Positions 7,404-16,153 of a DNA stretch of 64,000 nucleotides are shown piece by piece. Both the position numbers and the translations under genes were made by a program. Source of the DNA: Syntrophobacterales bacterium (GTDB lineage: Bacteria; Desulfobacterota; Syntrophia; Syntrophales; UBA5619); assembly GCA_019429105.1 (NCBI GenBank), contig JAHYJE010000014.1, positions 1-64,000 of the forward strand, given 5' to 3'. Each line of letters begins with the position of its first letter. Positions within the stretch are counted from its first letter, which is position 1. The notes beneath the pieces are model-generated. The model was not told the origin of the DNA and did no database searches. It worked only from the letters and a program-made list of their open reading frames with translations.

Positions 7404-8566
7404 ACATCCTGATTGTCAAGTTGAGTGCGATCGGCGACGTCATCCACACGCTGCCCTCGCTGGCTGCGTTGCGCTGCTTATGGCCGGAGGCCGACATCAC
7501 CTGGGTGGTCGAGGAGGCGGCAGCCGATCTGCTCCAGGACCACCCCGCGCTGAACCGGGTGATCGTCTCGGGCCGGAAGCGCTGGCTCCGGGAATTGCGC
7601 CAGGGAATGATCGTCCAGCCGTTTGGGGAAATGCGTGCATTTCTTGCAGAACTGCGCTCGCGCCAATACGATCTGGTGGTAGATTTTCACGGCCTGTTCA
7701 AAAGCGCCGTGATCGTTTTTTTGAGCGGCGGCAAACGAAAGCTGGGATATGCAAGCCTCCAGGAGGGAAGCGGGCTTTTCTACAACGAAAAGATAACGGA
7801 AGCGATGGAAAAACACGCCGTCGAGCGCTATCTCGATTTTGTCCACTACATTGCCCGCGGGGATGAGAAAACCTGCCTTTCCGGAACCCCGGAATTCGGG
7901 ATCGCCATCGGCGAAAACGAAAAAAGGAAAGTAAGTGAGTTGCTCGCTAAAAAGATTTTCGGAGTTCCCCCCCTCCCGCCGGGGAACTCCGAAAACAGAA
8001 TGCCAGCCTTGCCGCAAACAGTGGGAACCAATGATGAAAACGCTGCTTTACAACATGCGGATCGGCCTTTTATCGCCGTAAGTCCGGTTGCCTTCTGGGA
8101 AACGAAGCTCTGGGAAGACGAAAAGTTTGCACTTCTGGGCGACCGGCTCTGGCAGGAGCTGGGAATTACCGTCGTTCTGACCGGGGGAGACGCAAAACCA
8201 CTGGAAAAAATTATGAAACTTATGAAAACAAAGGCGCTGAACCTCGGCGGCCAAACCTCCCTCCGGGAGCTCGCGGCGCTCTACAAAAGGGCAAAAATCG
8301 TGGTGACAACCGACTCCGGGCCGATGCACCTGGCCGCCGCGGTTGGAACGCCGACGGTTGCCCTCTTCGGCCCGACCGATCCCGTCCGCACGGGTCCCTA
8401 TGGCCCGGGTCATCGCGTTATCCGCACCGGGATCAACTGCAGCCCCTGCTTTAGGAAGAAATGCCCTCAGCCCCGCTGCATGACGGAGATTTCAGTCGAA
8501 GAGGTTTTTAACGCTGTGCGCAGGATACTGGGGGAAACAGGAACTTTGCCGACAGCGAGTAATTAA
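7400..8566 (+). CDS. waaC: LPS heptosyltransferase I
   Basis: This is a GT9 enzyme that adds the first heptose to Kdo2-lipid A. The protein opens with NILIVKLSAIGDVIHTLPSL, has the TDSGPMHLAAAVGTPTVALFG nucleotide-sugar segment, and a C-terminal CSPCFRKKCP. GTG 7400 overlaps the gmhB stop (GTGA) and removes an unlikely 11-residue leader beginning at ATG 7367. A low-complexity insert around residues 190-215 (PPLPPGNSEN onward) separates the two GT-B lobes. Confidence 0.9.
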   Translation: MNILIVKLSAIGDVIHTLPSLAALRCLWPEADITWVVEEAAADLLQDHPALNRVIVSGRKRWLRELRQGMIVQPFGEMRAFLAELRSRQYDLVVDFHGLFKSAVIVFLSGGKRKLGYASLQEGSGLFYNEKITEAMEKHAVERYLDFVHYIARGDEKTCLSGTPEFGIAIGENEKRKVSELLAKKIFGVPPLPPGNSENRMPALPQTVGTNDENAALQHADRPFIAVSPVAFWETKLWEDEKFALLGDRLWQELGITVVLTGGDAKPLEKIMKLMKTKALNLGGQTSLRELAALYKRAKIVVTTDSGPMHLAAAVGTPTVALFGPTDPVRTGPYGPGHRVIRTGINCSPCFRKKCPQPRCMTEISVEEVFNAVRRILGETGTLPTASN

Positions 8567-8658
8567 CACTTCGTAATCTACAGGCAATTCCCCTGCTGCA
8601 AGGATGGTAGAGGCAGGATTTATTGGGTGATTAATACAAATAATTTGGGGAGGGAAAA

Positions 8659-8835
8659 ATGGGAATAAGGAAGGAATTGCTGGACATTCTGGCATGCCCC
8701 CGGTGCAAGGGGCCGCTGAAGCCGGCGAAGGGGGAAGACGGCCTCATCTGCGAAAAATGCCGGCTGCTCTATGAGATAAAAGACGATATCCCGATCATGC
8801 TGAGCGAAAAGGCCAGGTCGCTGCCGGAGCCGTAA
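8659..8835 (+). CDS. Trm112-family zinc-ribbon protein
   Basis: A 58-residue protein with ILACPRCKGPL and CEKC, the two CxxC pairs of the Trm112/YcaR family, followed by the conserved YEIKDDIPIML ending. AGGGAAAA lies in front of the ATG. Members are small zinc proteins, some of which support methyltransferases. YcaR lies beside lipid A genes in many proteobacteria, as here. Possible co-transcription with waaC across a 92-bp gap. Confidence 0.88.
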   Translation: MGIRKELLDILACPRCKGPLKPAKGEDGLICEKCRLLYEIKDDIPIMLSEKARSLPEP

Positions 8836-9024
8836 TTGAAACATTGCCTGCCGGAAAAAATAATTATCCGCTGTTTTTCTTTCCCGTTGACAAATGCCGG
8901 CAACGAATGCTACCCCCGCACATCGGGAAAAAGTTTAATTAAAGTGGGTTGTTGAAATGATGCGACTGTTTTTTGTTTACGATCAGTCCTGCCGCCGCAC
9001 GGCAGCAGGGCCGGGTCGCGACTG

Positions 9025-10701
9025 ATGGAAATTCTCCTCAGTTTGACGCAGGAGATGGCGGTCTTTGTAGTTATTGCCTACATCTACTCCAAATCCCCGC
9101 TTTTCAAATCGCTGACGACCGCGCCTATCCGCGGACGCGACAGAATCTACCTCTATTTAGTTTTTTCCGCCCTGTCGGTTATGGGCACCTATCTGGGGGT
9201 CCCCGTCCAGGACGCCATCGCCAATACGCGGGCGATCGGTCCGGTATTGGCGGGCCTCCTCGGGGGACCAGTTCTGGGACTGGCCGTCGGGTTTACAGGC
9301 GGACTCCACCGATTTTTACTGGGGGGTTTCACCGCGTTTTCCTGTGGCCTTTCCACAACAATCGAGGGGGGAATCGGGGGGATCGTGCATCTCTATCTCT
9401 ACCGGAAGAACCATTCCGGCCAGACATTGAATCCGAAGATAGCCTTTATGACGGCGTTCGGCGCGGAGATAACGCAGATGATCATCATTCTGCTCGTTTC
9501 CCGTCCCTACGCCAATGCAGTCGCCCTGGTGCAGGTGATTGCGCTCCCGATGATCTTGTCGAATGCAATCGGCGCCGCCCTGTTTGTAAATATCCTCCGC
9601 GACCAGAGGAATATGCTTGACCGGATTGCCGCCTCCTCTTACGAAAAGGCCTTTAAAATTGCGGAACGGTCGTTGAATATTCTTGCGGGGGGCATAAACG
9701 ACGCTTCGTCCGTAGAGCTGGCGAGGATCATCCACGAAGAGACGGGCGTCGGGTCGGTTGCCATAACCGACCGGGAGAAGGTCATTGCCTTTACCGGCCA
9801 TGGTTCCGATCATCACCGGCCCGGCGACCCCATTGCCACGCATTTTACGAAAAAGGCCATCAATGAGAACAAGGTCGTTTTTGCAGACGGTGTAACGCAG
9901 AGGTACCGCTGTTCGCTTTCCGGGGAGTGTCCCCTGCACTCCGTCCTGGTCGTTCCCCTCCATATCGATAATGATGTCATCGGTACGATCCAGCTCTTTG
10001 AGACCAAAGACAAAAAATTCCTCAATATGAACAAGACGCTTGGCGAGGGGATTACCCGCCTCCTGTCGAATCAGCTTTTGCTGGCCCGTTATGAGCTGCA
10101 GAAACGCCTGCTGGTGCAGTCGGAACTCAAGCTCCTGCAGGCGCAGGTAAACCCGCATTTTCTGTTCAATGCGCTCAACACCATCATCGCCATTCTCAGG
10201 ATCGATTCGTCGCGCTGCAAGGAGCTGCTGATCCATCTCTCCAATTTTTTCCGGAAAAATCTGAAGCGCGCAAGCGATCTGTCAACCCTTGAGGAGGAGC
10301 TCGACCAGGTAAATTCCTATCTGCAGATCGAAAAAGCCCGCTTTGACGACCGGCTGACCATCGAGATCGACATTGACCCTGCGCTGCTGCAGGTAATCCT
10401 TCCCACTTTCACCCTCCAGCCCCTTGTCGAAAACGCCTTCAAACATGGCATTTCCAACACAATCGGACAGGGAATAGCCAGAATCAGGGCCTTTCGCAGG
10501 AACGGCCGGGCGATCATCGAAATAGAGGATAATGCCGGCATTTTTCCCGAACAGAAAACGGGCGACGGCTACGGGATAAAGATTGTTGACAAGCGGCTTA
10601 AGTGTCAGTTTGGCGACGATGCGGGGGTTAGCATCTCATGCGAACCTGATAAATTCACTCGGGCGACGGTTATGTTGCCGCTGGAGACGAAAACATCATG
10701 A
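9025..10701 (+). CDS. LytS/BtsS-type sensor histidine kinase
   Basis: A 558-residue membrane sensor. Residues about 1-195 form the 5TM-5TMR_LYT domain with several membrane helices, including the Gly-rich GLLGGPVLGLAVGF. A GAF-like domain spans about 205-350. The His_kinase domain has AQVNPHFLFNALN with the phospho-accepting His378. The C-terminal ATPase domain has LVENAFKHG and DGYGIKIVDKRL. The stop overlaps the regulator start by 4 bp. Known relatives sense pyruvate or membrane/cell-wall state; the ligand here is unknown, although a TRAP importer follows. Confidence 0.9.
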   Translation: MEILLSLTQEMAVFVVIAYIYSKSPLFKSLTTAPIRGRDRIYLYLVFSALSVMGTYLGVPVQDAIANTRAIGPVLAGLLGGPVLGLAVGFTGGLHRFLLGGFTAFSCGLSTTIEGGIGGIVHLYLYRKNHSGQTLNPKIAFMTAFGAEITQMIIILLVSRPYANAVALVQVIALPMILSNAIGAALFVNILRDQRNMLDRIAASSYEKAFKIAERSLNILAGGINDASSVELARIIHEETGVGSVAITDREKVIAFTGHGSDHHRPGDPIATHFTKKAINENKVVFADGVTQRYRCSLSGECPLHSVLVVPLHIDNDVIGTIQLFETKDKKFLNMNKTLGEGITRLLSNQLLLARYELQKRLLVQSELKLLQAQVNPHFLFNALNTIIAILRIDSSRCKELLIHLSNFFRKNLKRASDLSTLEEELDQVNSYLQIEKARFDDRLTIEIDIDPALLQVILPTFTLQPLVENAFKHGISNTIGQGIARIRAFRRNGRAIIEIEDNAGIFPEQKTGDGYGIKIVDKRLKCQFGDDAGVSISCEPDKFTRATVMLPLETKTS

Positions 10702-11408
10702 TGCGCGCCCTGATCGTTGATGACGAAATCTATTCCCGCGAGGAGTTGGAGTCGCTGCTGGGCGAAACAGGGGAGTTTATTGTCGTGGGGAAGTGCGCCA
10801 ATGCGCCGGAAGCGATCAGGGCCATCAATCGGGAAAAACCCGATGTTTTGTTCCTGGATGTGCAGATGCCGGTCATAGATGGGTTTGAACTGCTGGGTAT
10901 GATCGATGAGTCGCTGATGCCGGCCGTTGTCTTCGTAACCGCCCATGATGCGTATGCCCTTAAGGCCTTTGAGGAAAACGCCCTCGATTACCTGCTTAAA
11001 CCGATCGAAAAGGGGAGACTTGCAAAAACCGTCGAAAAACTCAAAAAACGCCTCGGCGCCGGGATCAAACCGGTATTTGCGCTGCCGAATATCGAAAAAA
11101 TTCCCTGCCTCCATTCCTCCCGAATCAAGTTGATCAAACTGGCCGATGTCGAGCAGGTCAGATCCGGCGAGGCAGGGGTTTATGTGATCTGCGGTCAGGG
11201 AGATTTCTATACGGATATTACCCTTCAGGTTCTTGAGGATAAAACGGAACTTGTCCGGTGCCACAAGCAGTTCCTGATCAACATCGATCAGGTGGACGAA
11301 ATCGCCCTTCGTGAGAACGGCGGGGCGGAAATCAGGACAAAATCCGGTCGGTTTGTCCCGGTGAGCCGGAGATACCTGAAACTCCTGCGGGAGAAGCTGC
11401 TCTTTTAG
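10698..11408 (+). CDS. LytTR-family response regulator
   Basis: A 236-residue regulator. The receiver domain (about 1-120) has the acidic pair near residue 9, the phospho-acceptor Asp54 in FLDVQMP, Thr in VTAHD, and Lys in LLKPIEKG. A LytTR DNA-binding domain (about 135-234) ends in VSRRYLKLLREK. It pairs with the preceding kinase through an ATGA overlap. By genomic position it may control the TRAP genes that follow; this is an inference. Confidence 0.92.
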   Translation: MMRALIVDDEIYSREELESLLGETGEFIVVGKCANAPEAIRAINREKPDVLFLDVQMPVIDGFELLGMIDESLMPAVVFVTAHDAYALKAFEENALDYLLKPIEKGRLAKTVEKLKKRLGAGIKPVFALPNIEKIPCLHSSRIKLIKLADVEQVRSGEAGVYVICGQGDFYTDITLQVLEDKTELVRCHKQFLINIDQVDEIALRENGGAEIRTKSGRFVPVSRRYLKLLREKLLF

Positions 11409-11803
11409 CTGTTTACCGCTCACTACCGGGTTTCGACCTTTAAATGCTGCAGTTGGCCGCTTGACAAGTTATTTGTTGCGAATTATTTACCATTGTTGAT
11501 ACGGGTAAAATCAGTTAAATTTGCGTATCATTCAGGCATAAATATTTCTTGACAGAGAATTGGCAAGGTTTATAAGGGAAGCATGCAGTTTTGCCTCTAA
11601 AGGATTGGTTGGGGGCGTAAGACAGGCGATTGCGGGGGTGGTCGCCTTTTTTCTCCCGTTCAGTATAAAAATATTTCATAATTTCAGGACAGGAAAATTC
11701 ATCAAGTGCCCGGGGTAAGTGCGGTTCCCGGTGGTGTTGCGTGTGGTTTGAATTGTTCTTCAAGCGGACGGTTTTTTTCCATAACACTAAGGAGGGGTTT
11801 ATT
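11409..11803 (+). promoter_or_regulatory. Intergenic region with sigma70-like promoter for the TRAP operon
   Basis: There is no gene in this 395-bp stretch. TTGACA at 11549-11554 and TATAAG at 11571-11576 are spaced by 16 bp and form a convincing sigma70-type promoter pointing toward dctP, with a long leader of over 200 bases. Another TTGACA occurs at 11461. Direct or inverted LytTR-type sites could lie here but I could not define one. Confidence 0.5.
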
Positions 11804-12976
11804 ATGAAGAAGAAAGAACTGAACAAAGAAGCAAAGGCGACTGGCGTATCACGACGTAATTTTCTGACCACAGCGGCCGCGGTTACTGCCGGCGCGGCAA
11901 CCCTGGGTTTCCCGTCTATACTGAAGGCGCAGGGGCCAATCAATATGCGGTGGCAGAGCACCTGGCCCACCAAGGACATCTTTCACGAGTATGCCCTTGA
12001 TTATGCAAAGAAGGTAAACGACATGACCGGCGGGGATCTGAAGATCGAAGTTCTGCCCGCTGGTTCCGTTGTTCCTGCCTTTAACCTGCTGGATGCGGTC
12101 TCCAAGGGAACGCTTGACGGCGGTCATGGCGTGATGGTTTATCATTATGGAAAACAGAACGCCTTGGCGCTCTGGGGATCAGGCCCCGCTTTCGGCATGG
12201 ATGCAAACATGCTCCTTGCCTGGAACAAGTACGGCGGCGGCAAGGAACTGGCGGCCAAACTCTACGCTTCACTGGGCGCGAATGTCGTCTCCTTCCCCTA
12301 CGGCCCGATGGCGACCCAGCCGCTCGGCTGGTTCAAAAAACCGATCACCAAGCTTACCGATTTCAAGGGAATGAAGTTCCGCACCGTCGGCATTTCCATT
12401 GACGTTTTTAACGGTCTGGGCGCGGCGGTCAATGCGCTCCCCGGTGGCGAGATTGTTCCGGCCCTGGATCGCGGCCTGCTGGATGGGGCGGAGTTCAACA
12501 ACGCCTCTTCCGACCGTCTCCTCGGTTTCCCCGATGTTTCGAAGGTTTGCATGCTCCAGAGCTACCATCAGAACGCCGAGAGTTTCGAGATTCTCTTCAA
12601 CAAGACCAAGTTCGACGCCCTGCCCGACAAGATGAAGGCGATCATCGAAAACGCCGTCGAGGCGGCTTCGGCAGATATGTGGTGGAAGTCATGCGATCGT
12701 TACTCACAGGATTACCTTGAGTTGCAGACCAAGGACAAGGTAAAGTTCTACAAAACCCCCGACTCGATCCTGAGGACGGAGCTTACCTCCTATGATGCGG
12801 CGGCGGCGAAGAAGGCGGCCGGAAATCAGATGTTCAAGGATATAGAGGCGTCGCAGAAGAAATTCGCCGCACGCGTGGTGAAGTGGGATATGGACACCAA
12901 TGTCAATCGGCGCATGGCATATAACCACTATTTCGGCAAAAAGGCTGCTGCTCCCAAGGCGGCAACGAAGAAGTAA
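11804..12976 (+). CDS. dctP: TRAP transporter substrate-binding protein (DctP family)
   Basis: A periplasmic solute receptor of 390 residues. The N-terminus carries a Tat-type signal (VSRRNFLTTAAAVTAGAATLGFP), so it is probably exported folded. The mature part begins near ILKAQGPINMRWQS and resembles TakP-like 2-oxoacid/monocarboxylate receptors (MVYHYGKQNALALWGSGPAFGMD region). ATG 11804 has AAGGAGGGG upstream; a longer frame from 11741 lacks this. A basic Ala/Lys-rich tail ends the protein. The substrate is not determinable from sequence. Confidence 0.92.
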   Translation: MKKKELNKEAKATGVSRRNFLTTAAAVTAGAATLGFPSILKAQGPINMRWQSTWPTKDIFHEYALDYAKKVNDMTGGDLKIEVLPAGSVVPAFNLLDAVSKGTLDGGHGVMVYHYGKQNALALWGSGPAFGMDANMLLAWNKYGGGKELAAKLYASLGANVVSFPYGPMATQPLGWFKKPITKLTDFKGMKFRTVGISIDVFNGLGAAVNALPGGEIVPALDRGLLDGAEFNNASSDRLLGFPDVSKVCMLQSYHQNAESFEILFNKTKFDALPDKMKAIIENAVEAASADMWWKSCDRYSQDYLELQTKDKVKFYKTPDSILRTELTSYDAAAAKKAAGNQMFKDIEASQKKFAARVVKWDMDTNVNRRMAYNHYFGKKAAAPKAATKK

Positions 12977-13047
12977 CCAGTTTTTACTGACAACGGCCGG
13001 CCGTCCGGGAGTGATCCGGATAGCCGGCTTTTGATAAAGGTGTGACT

Positions 13048-13674
13048 ATGCAGAAAATTTTGCTTACCGTTGACAAAATCAGCACCTTTGTCGGGAAAAT
13101 CTTCGCCTGGCTCATTGTGTCGCTCACGGTGCTTATCACCTGGGAGGTGTTCTCCCGCTATGCCCTTGACCAACCGCACGATTGGGCTTTCGACGGGATG
13201 ATCCAGATGTACGGGATGCTTTTCATGATGGCGGGCGCCTACACCCTCGCGAAGAACGGCCACGTCCGGGGCGATGTCCTCTACGGCTTCTTCCCGCCGC
13301 GCGTACAGGCCGGTCTCGATCTTACGCTCTATTTTTTCTTTTTCCTGCCCGGGGTGGTCGCCCTCTGCTGGGCCGGCTACAACTATGCCGGAGAATCCTG
13401 GCGAATCCTGGAGCACTCGGGGATGACCGCCGATGGCCCGCCCGTTTACCAATTCAAGACGGTCATCCCGGTTGCCGGCGCCTTTCTGCTTTTGCAGGGC
13501 ATTGTGGAAATGGTCCGCTGTGCCCTCTGCCTGAAGACCGGCGCCTGGCCGTCGCGGCAGGAGGATGTCGAGGAGGTCAATGTCGAAGAGCTGAAAGAAC
13601 AGTTGCATGTCAAGGACGAGGATATTGCCAAGTTGGATGAGTTCGTGACGGCGAAGAAAGGGAGCGGTAAATGA
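13048..13674 (+). CDS. dctQ: TRAP transporter small permease (DctQ)
   Basis: An integral membrane subunit with four predicted helices (about residues 15-38, 52-72, 92-115 and 140-162), the WEVFSRYALDQPHDWAFD region typical of DctQ, and a charged C-terminal tail. ATG 13048 has AAAGG at good spacing; GTG 13042 is an in-frame alternative. It follows dctP and overlaps dctM by 4 bp (ATGA). Confidence 0.92.
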   Translation: MQKILLTVDKISTFVGKIFAWLIVSLTVLITWEVFSRYALDQPHDWAFDGMIQMYGMLFMMAGAYTLAKNGHVRGDVLYGFFPPRVQAGLDLTLYFFFFLPGVVALCWAGYNYAGESWRILEHSGMTADGPPVYQFKTVIPVAGAFLLLQGIVEMVRCALCLKTGAWPSRQEDVEEVNVEELKEQLHVKDEDIAKLDEFVTAKKGSGK

Positions 13675-15650
13675 AAAAAGGAGCATGGTTTGGAATCTCT
13701 CTGATTGCCCTCGTTTTGATCGCCCTTTTCGTTCTGATGCCGCCTGTCGGACAGATAACGAACGGTCATCTGGGGCTTTTGATGCTGGCCTTGATCGTTG
13801 TGGCAATTATGCTCGGGTTCCCGACGGCGTTCACCCTGATGGGGCTCGGGACGATGTTTGCCTGGTTTGCCTACCGCAGCGTAGATCCAAATTTGGCGGT
13901 CCAGCAGACTCTTGATTTGATGGTGCAGCGGGCCTACTGGGTGATGAGCAACGACGTTTTGATCTCGGTTCCCCTTTTCGTTTTCATGGGCTATCTGGTC
14001 GAGCGGGCCAGCCTGATCCAGGATCTCTTCAAGAGCCTGCATCTGGCGACCACGCGCATTCCCGGATCGCTTGCCGTTGCCACTGTTGTTACCTGCGCGA
14101 TTTTTGCCACCGCCTCGGGGATCATCGGCGCGGTGGTGACGCTGATGGGACTGCTCGCCTTTCCGGTAATGCTCAAGTCCGGATACAACGTCCGGCTTGC
14201 GGCAGGCGCCATCACCGCCGGCGGTACGCTCGGCATTCTGATCCCGCCGTCTGTACTGCTGATCCTCTACGGCGCCACCGCCGGCGTTTCGGTAATGCAG
14301 CTCTATGCCGGGGCCTTCTTCCCCGGTCTGATGCTGGCCACGCTTTATATCTCCTACATCATCATTTACTCGATGATCAATCCCGAAGTTGCGCCGCCGC
14401 TTTCCGAAGAGGAACGATATGTGCCCCTTCCCCTGTTTGCCGAGAAGATCGTCAAGGGGGGGGGTAATAATGTTGTGACGGGATTGATCGGCGCGATCAT
14501 GGGCAAGCGCAACGCCGATGTGCCCCTGAAAACGCTGTTTAGCCACCTCCTGATCGCGTTTCTGCCGGTGCTGGCGTCAGCGTTGATCATGGGGTCCGTC
14601 TATCTTATGGTAACAAAACCGGATGTGGTGGACACCTCCGGTTTGCAGGAAATGGGGTCTGTTGACACAACGGATATTGCCGCACCGCAAGAGGGCGGCC
14701 TGCAGGAACCGGAAGATGTCGGCGGCCTTCAGGAACCCCCTGCCGAAGCTGGTTTTCAGGAACCTCCCGCCGAATCAGGACTGGCGGAACCGGTTGCACA
14801 GGAAGCGGCGCCGGAGAGCGCCGAGGCTGCCGCCGCGCCGGCTGCATCTGCCCCGGATGCGGCGCCGGTTCCCGAGGCTGCCGCCTCACGTCTGCCCGCT
14901 CCGCTGGGCTTCTGGCTGACACTGGGACTTTGCGTGGTTTCGCTTGCAGTTTTCTATGCAATATTCACGTTTGTTCGTCTCGAGATATTCAAGATGATGC
15001 TTACCTCGTTTTTCCCTTTGTCCATCCTGATTGTCGGGGTGCTCGGCTCCATCATTGCCGGGCTTGCGACTCCGACCGAGGCGGCGGCGATGGGCTCCTC
15101 CGGCGCCCTGATTATGGCGATTGCCTATGGGCGGTTCAACGTGAAAATCTTCAAAGAGGCGGTCTTCCTCACGGCGAAGACCTCGGCGATGGTCTGCTGG
15201 CTGTTTGTCGGTTCGGGGATCTTTGCCGGGGCGTTCGCGCTCCTCGGCGGGCAGGAGATCATCAATACCTGGGTGCAGTCGCTTAACATGTCGCCCGTGC
15301 AGTTCATGTTGCTTGCGCAGGTCATTATTTTTCTGCTGGGCTGGCCGCTGGAATGGACCGAGATCATCATCATCTTCCTGCCGATTTTCCTGCCGCTGTT
15401 GACGCATTTTAACGTCGATCCGCTGTTCTTTGGTATCCTGGTTGCGCTGAACCTCCAGACGGCGTTCCTCTCACCGCCGGTGGCGATGGCCGCGTTCTAT
15501 TTGAAGGGCGTCTCGCCGCCGCATGTGACGCTCAACCAGATATTTCTCGGGATGCTGCCTTTCATGGCGATTCAGGTCTTCGCGATCTTTTTGCTGTACA
15601 TGTTTCCGGCGATCGGGCTGTGGCTGCCGTCTTTGCTGTACGGGCATTAA
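13671..15650 (+). CDS. dctM: TRAP transporter large permease (DctM) with repeat-bearing insert
   Basis: The main transport channel. Hallmarks include GFPTAFTLMGLGT, VSVPLFVFMGYLVERA, ASGIIGAVVTLMG, GGTLGILIPPS and a C-terminal region with EWTEIIIIFLPIFLPLL. At 659 residues it is far longer than the usual 420-440. An extra block (about residues 250-470) carries two added hydrophobic segments. Between them is an Ala/Pro/Glu-rich stretch (about 318-408) with degenerate tandem units such as GGLQEPEDV, GGLQEPPAEA and GFQEPPAES. Substrate unknown. Confidence 0.9.
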   Translation: MKKGAWFGISLIALVLIALFVLMPPVGQITNGHLGLLMLALIVVAIMLGFPTAFTLMGLGTMFAWFAYRSVDPNLAVQQTLDLMVQRAYWVMSNDVLISVPLFVFMGYLVERASLIQDLFKSLHLATTRIPGSLAVATVVTCAIFATASGIIGAVVTLMGLLAFPVMLKSGYNVRLAAGAITAGGTLGILIPPSVLLILYGATAGVSVMQLYAGAFFPGLMLATLYISYIIIYSMINPEVAPPLSEEERYVPLPLFAEKIVKGGGNNVVTGLIGAIMGKRNADVPLKTLFSHLLIAFLPVLASALIMGSVYLMVTKPDVVDTSGLQEMGSVDTTDIAAPQEGGLQEPEDVGGLQEPPAEAGFQEPPAESGLAEPVAQEAAPESAEAAAAPAASAPDAAPVPEAAASRLPAPLGFWLTLGLCVVSLAVFYAIFTFVRLEIFKMMLTSFFPLSILIVGVLGSIIAGLATPTEAAAMGSSGALIMAIAYGRFNVKIFKEAVFLTAKTSAMVCWLFVGSGIFAGAFALLGGQEIINTWVQSLNMSPVQFMLLAQVIIFLLGWPLEWTEIIIIFLPIFLPLLTHFNVDPLFFGILVALNLQTAFLSPPVAMAAFYLKGVSPPHVTLNQIFLGMLPFMAIQVFAIFLLYMFPAIGLWLPSLLYGH

Positions 15651-15683
15651 CGGATCAGACAAGCATTGGGAAGAGTTAATAAT

Positions 15684-15722
15684 AAAGCGAAAGAGGGTTG
15701 CCCTCTTTCGCTTTTTATTTCT
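15684..15722 (+). terminator. Rho-independent terminator of the TRAP operon
   Basis: A near-perfect stem AAGCGAAAGAGGG / CCCTCTTTCGCTT with a TTG loop is followed by TTTATTTCTT, 33 bases after the dctM stop. Confidence 0.92.
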
Positions 15723-15755
15723 TACAGTAGAGGTAATTACAAAACTCTCACATTC

Positions 15756-15883
15756 TGTCATTCCCGCAATGATTTTAAGCGGGAAAACGAAGTTTAATGT
15801 TCATAATCTGGTTCTAACTGCTTGAAAAACCGTATTCCCGATAGAAGCATTGTGTACATTAAGCTCCGCTTTCGGGAATGACA
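15756..15883. repeat. Palindromic-ended short interspersed repeat
   Basis: A 128-bp non-coding element with inverted termini TGTCATTCCCG and CGGGAATGACA. Internal pieces (AACGAAGTTTAATGTTCAT and GTACATTAAGCTCCGC) resemble the tandem sequence that forms the first codons of lpxK at 184-226, suggesting a repeat family in this genome. The remaining intergenic sequence to 16153 shows no further gene; a ribosome-binding site (AAAGGAGAAAAGG) lies directly before the next CDS. Confidence 0.6.
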
Positions 15884-16153
15884 AATAGTTTTGCAATTGG
15901 CTCAGTATTGTCCGTTAATTCTATTCATACCTGATCTCTTAAAATGGCGAAGACCGTTAAAGGCGGTTGGGCAGGCCCATAGTCTATTCATCGGAAATAT
16001 ATTGCATTTCCGGGGGAACATCGTTATTATCCGCCAATCTTCATCTTGATGATTTGTTAATGATCAGCAGACGGTTTCTTCCGGAAAAGGGCAGCGCAGA
16101 AACGCGAGGTCGCTTGTCCGCCTCTGCCGCAGCGCAATCAAAGGAGAAAAGGT

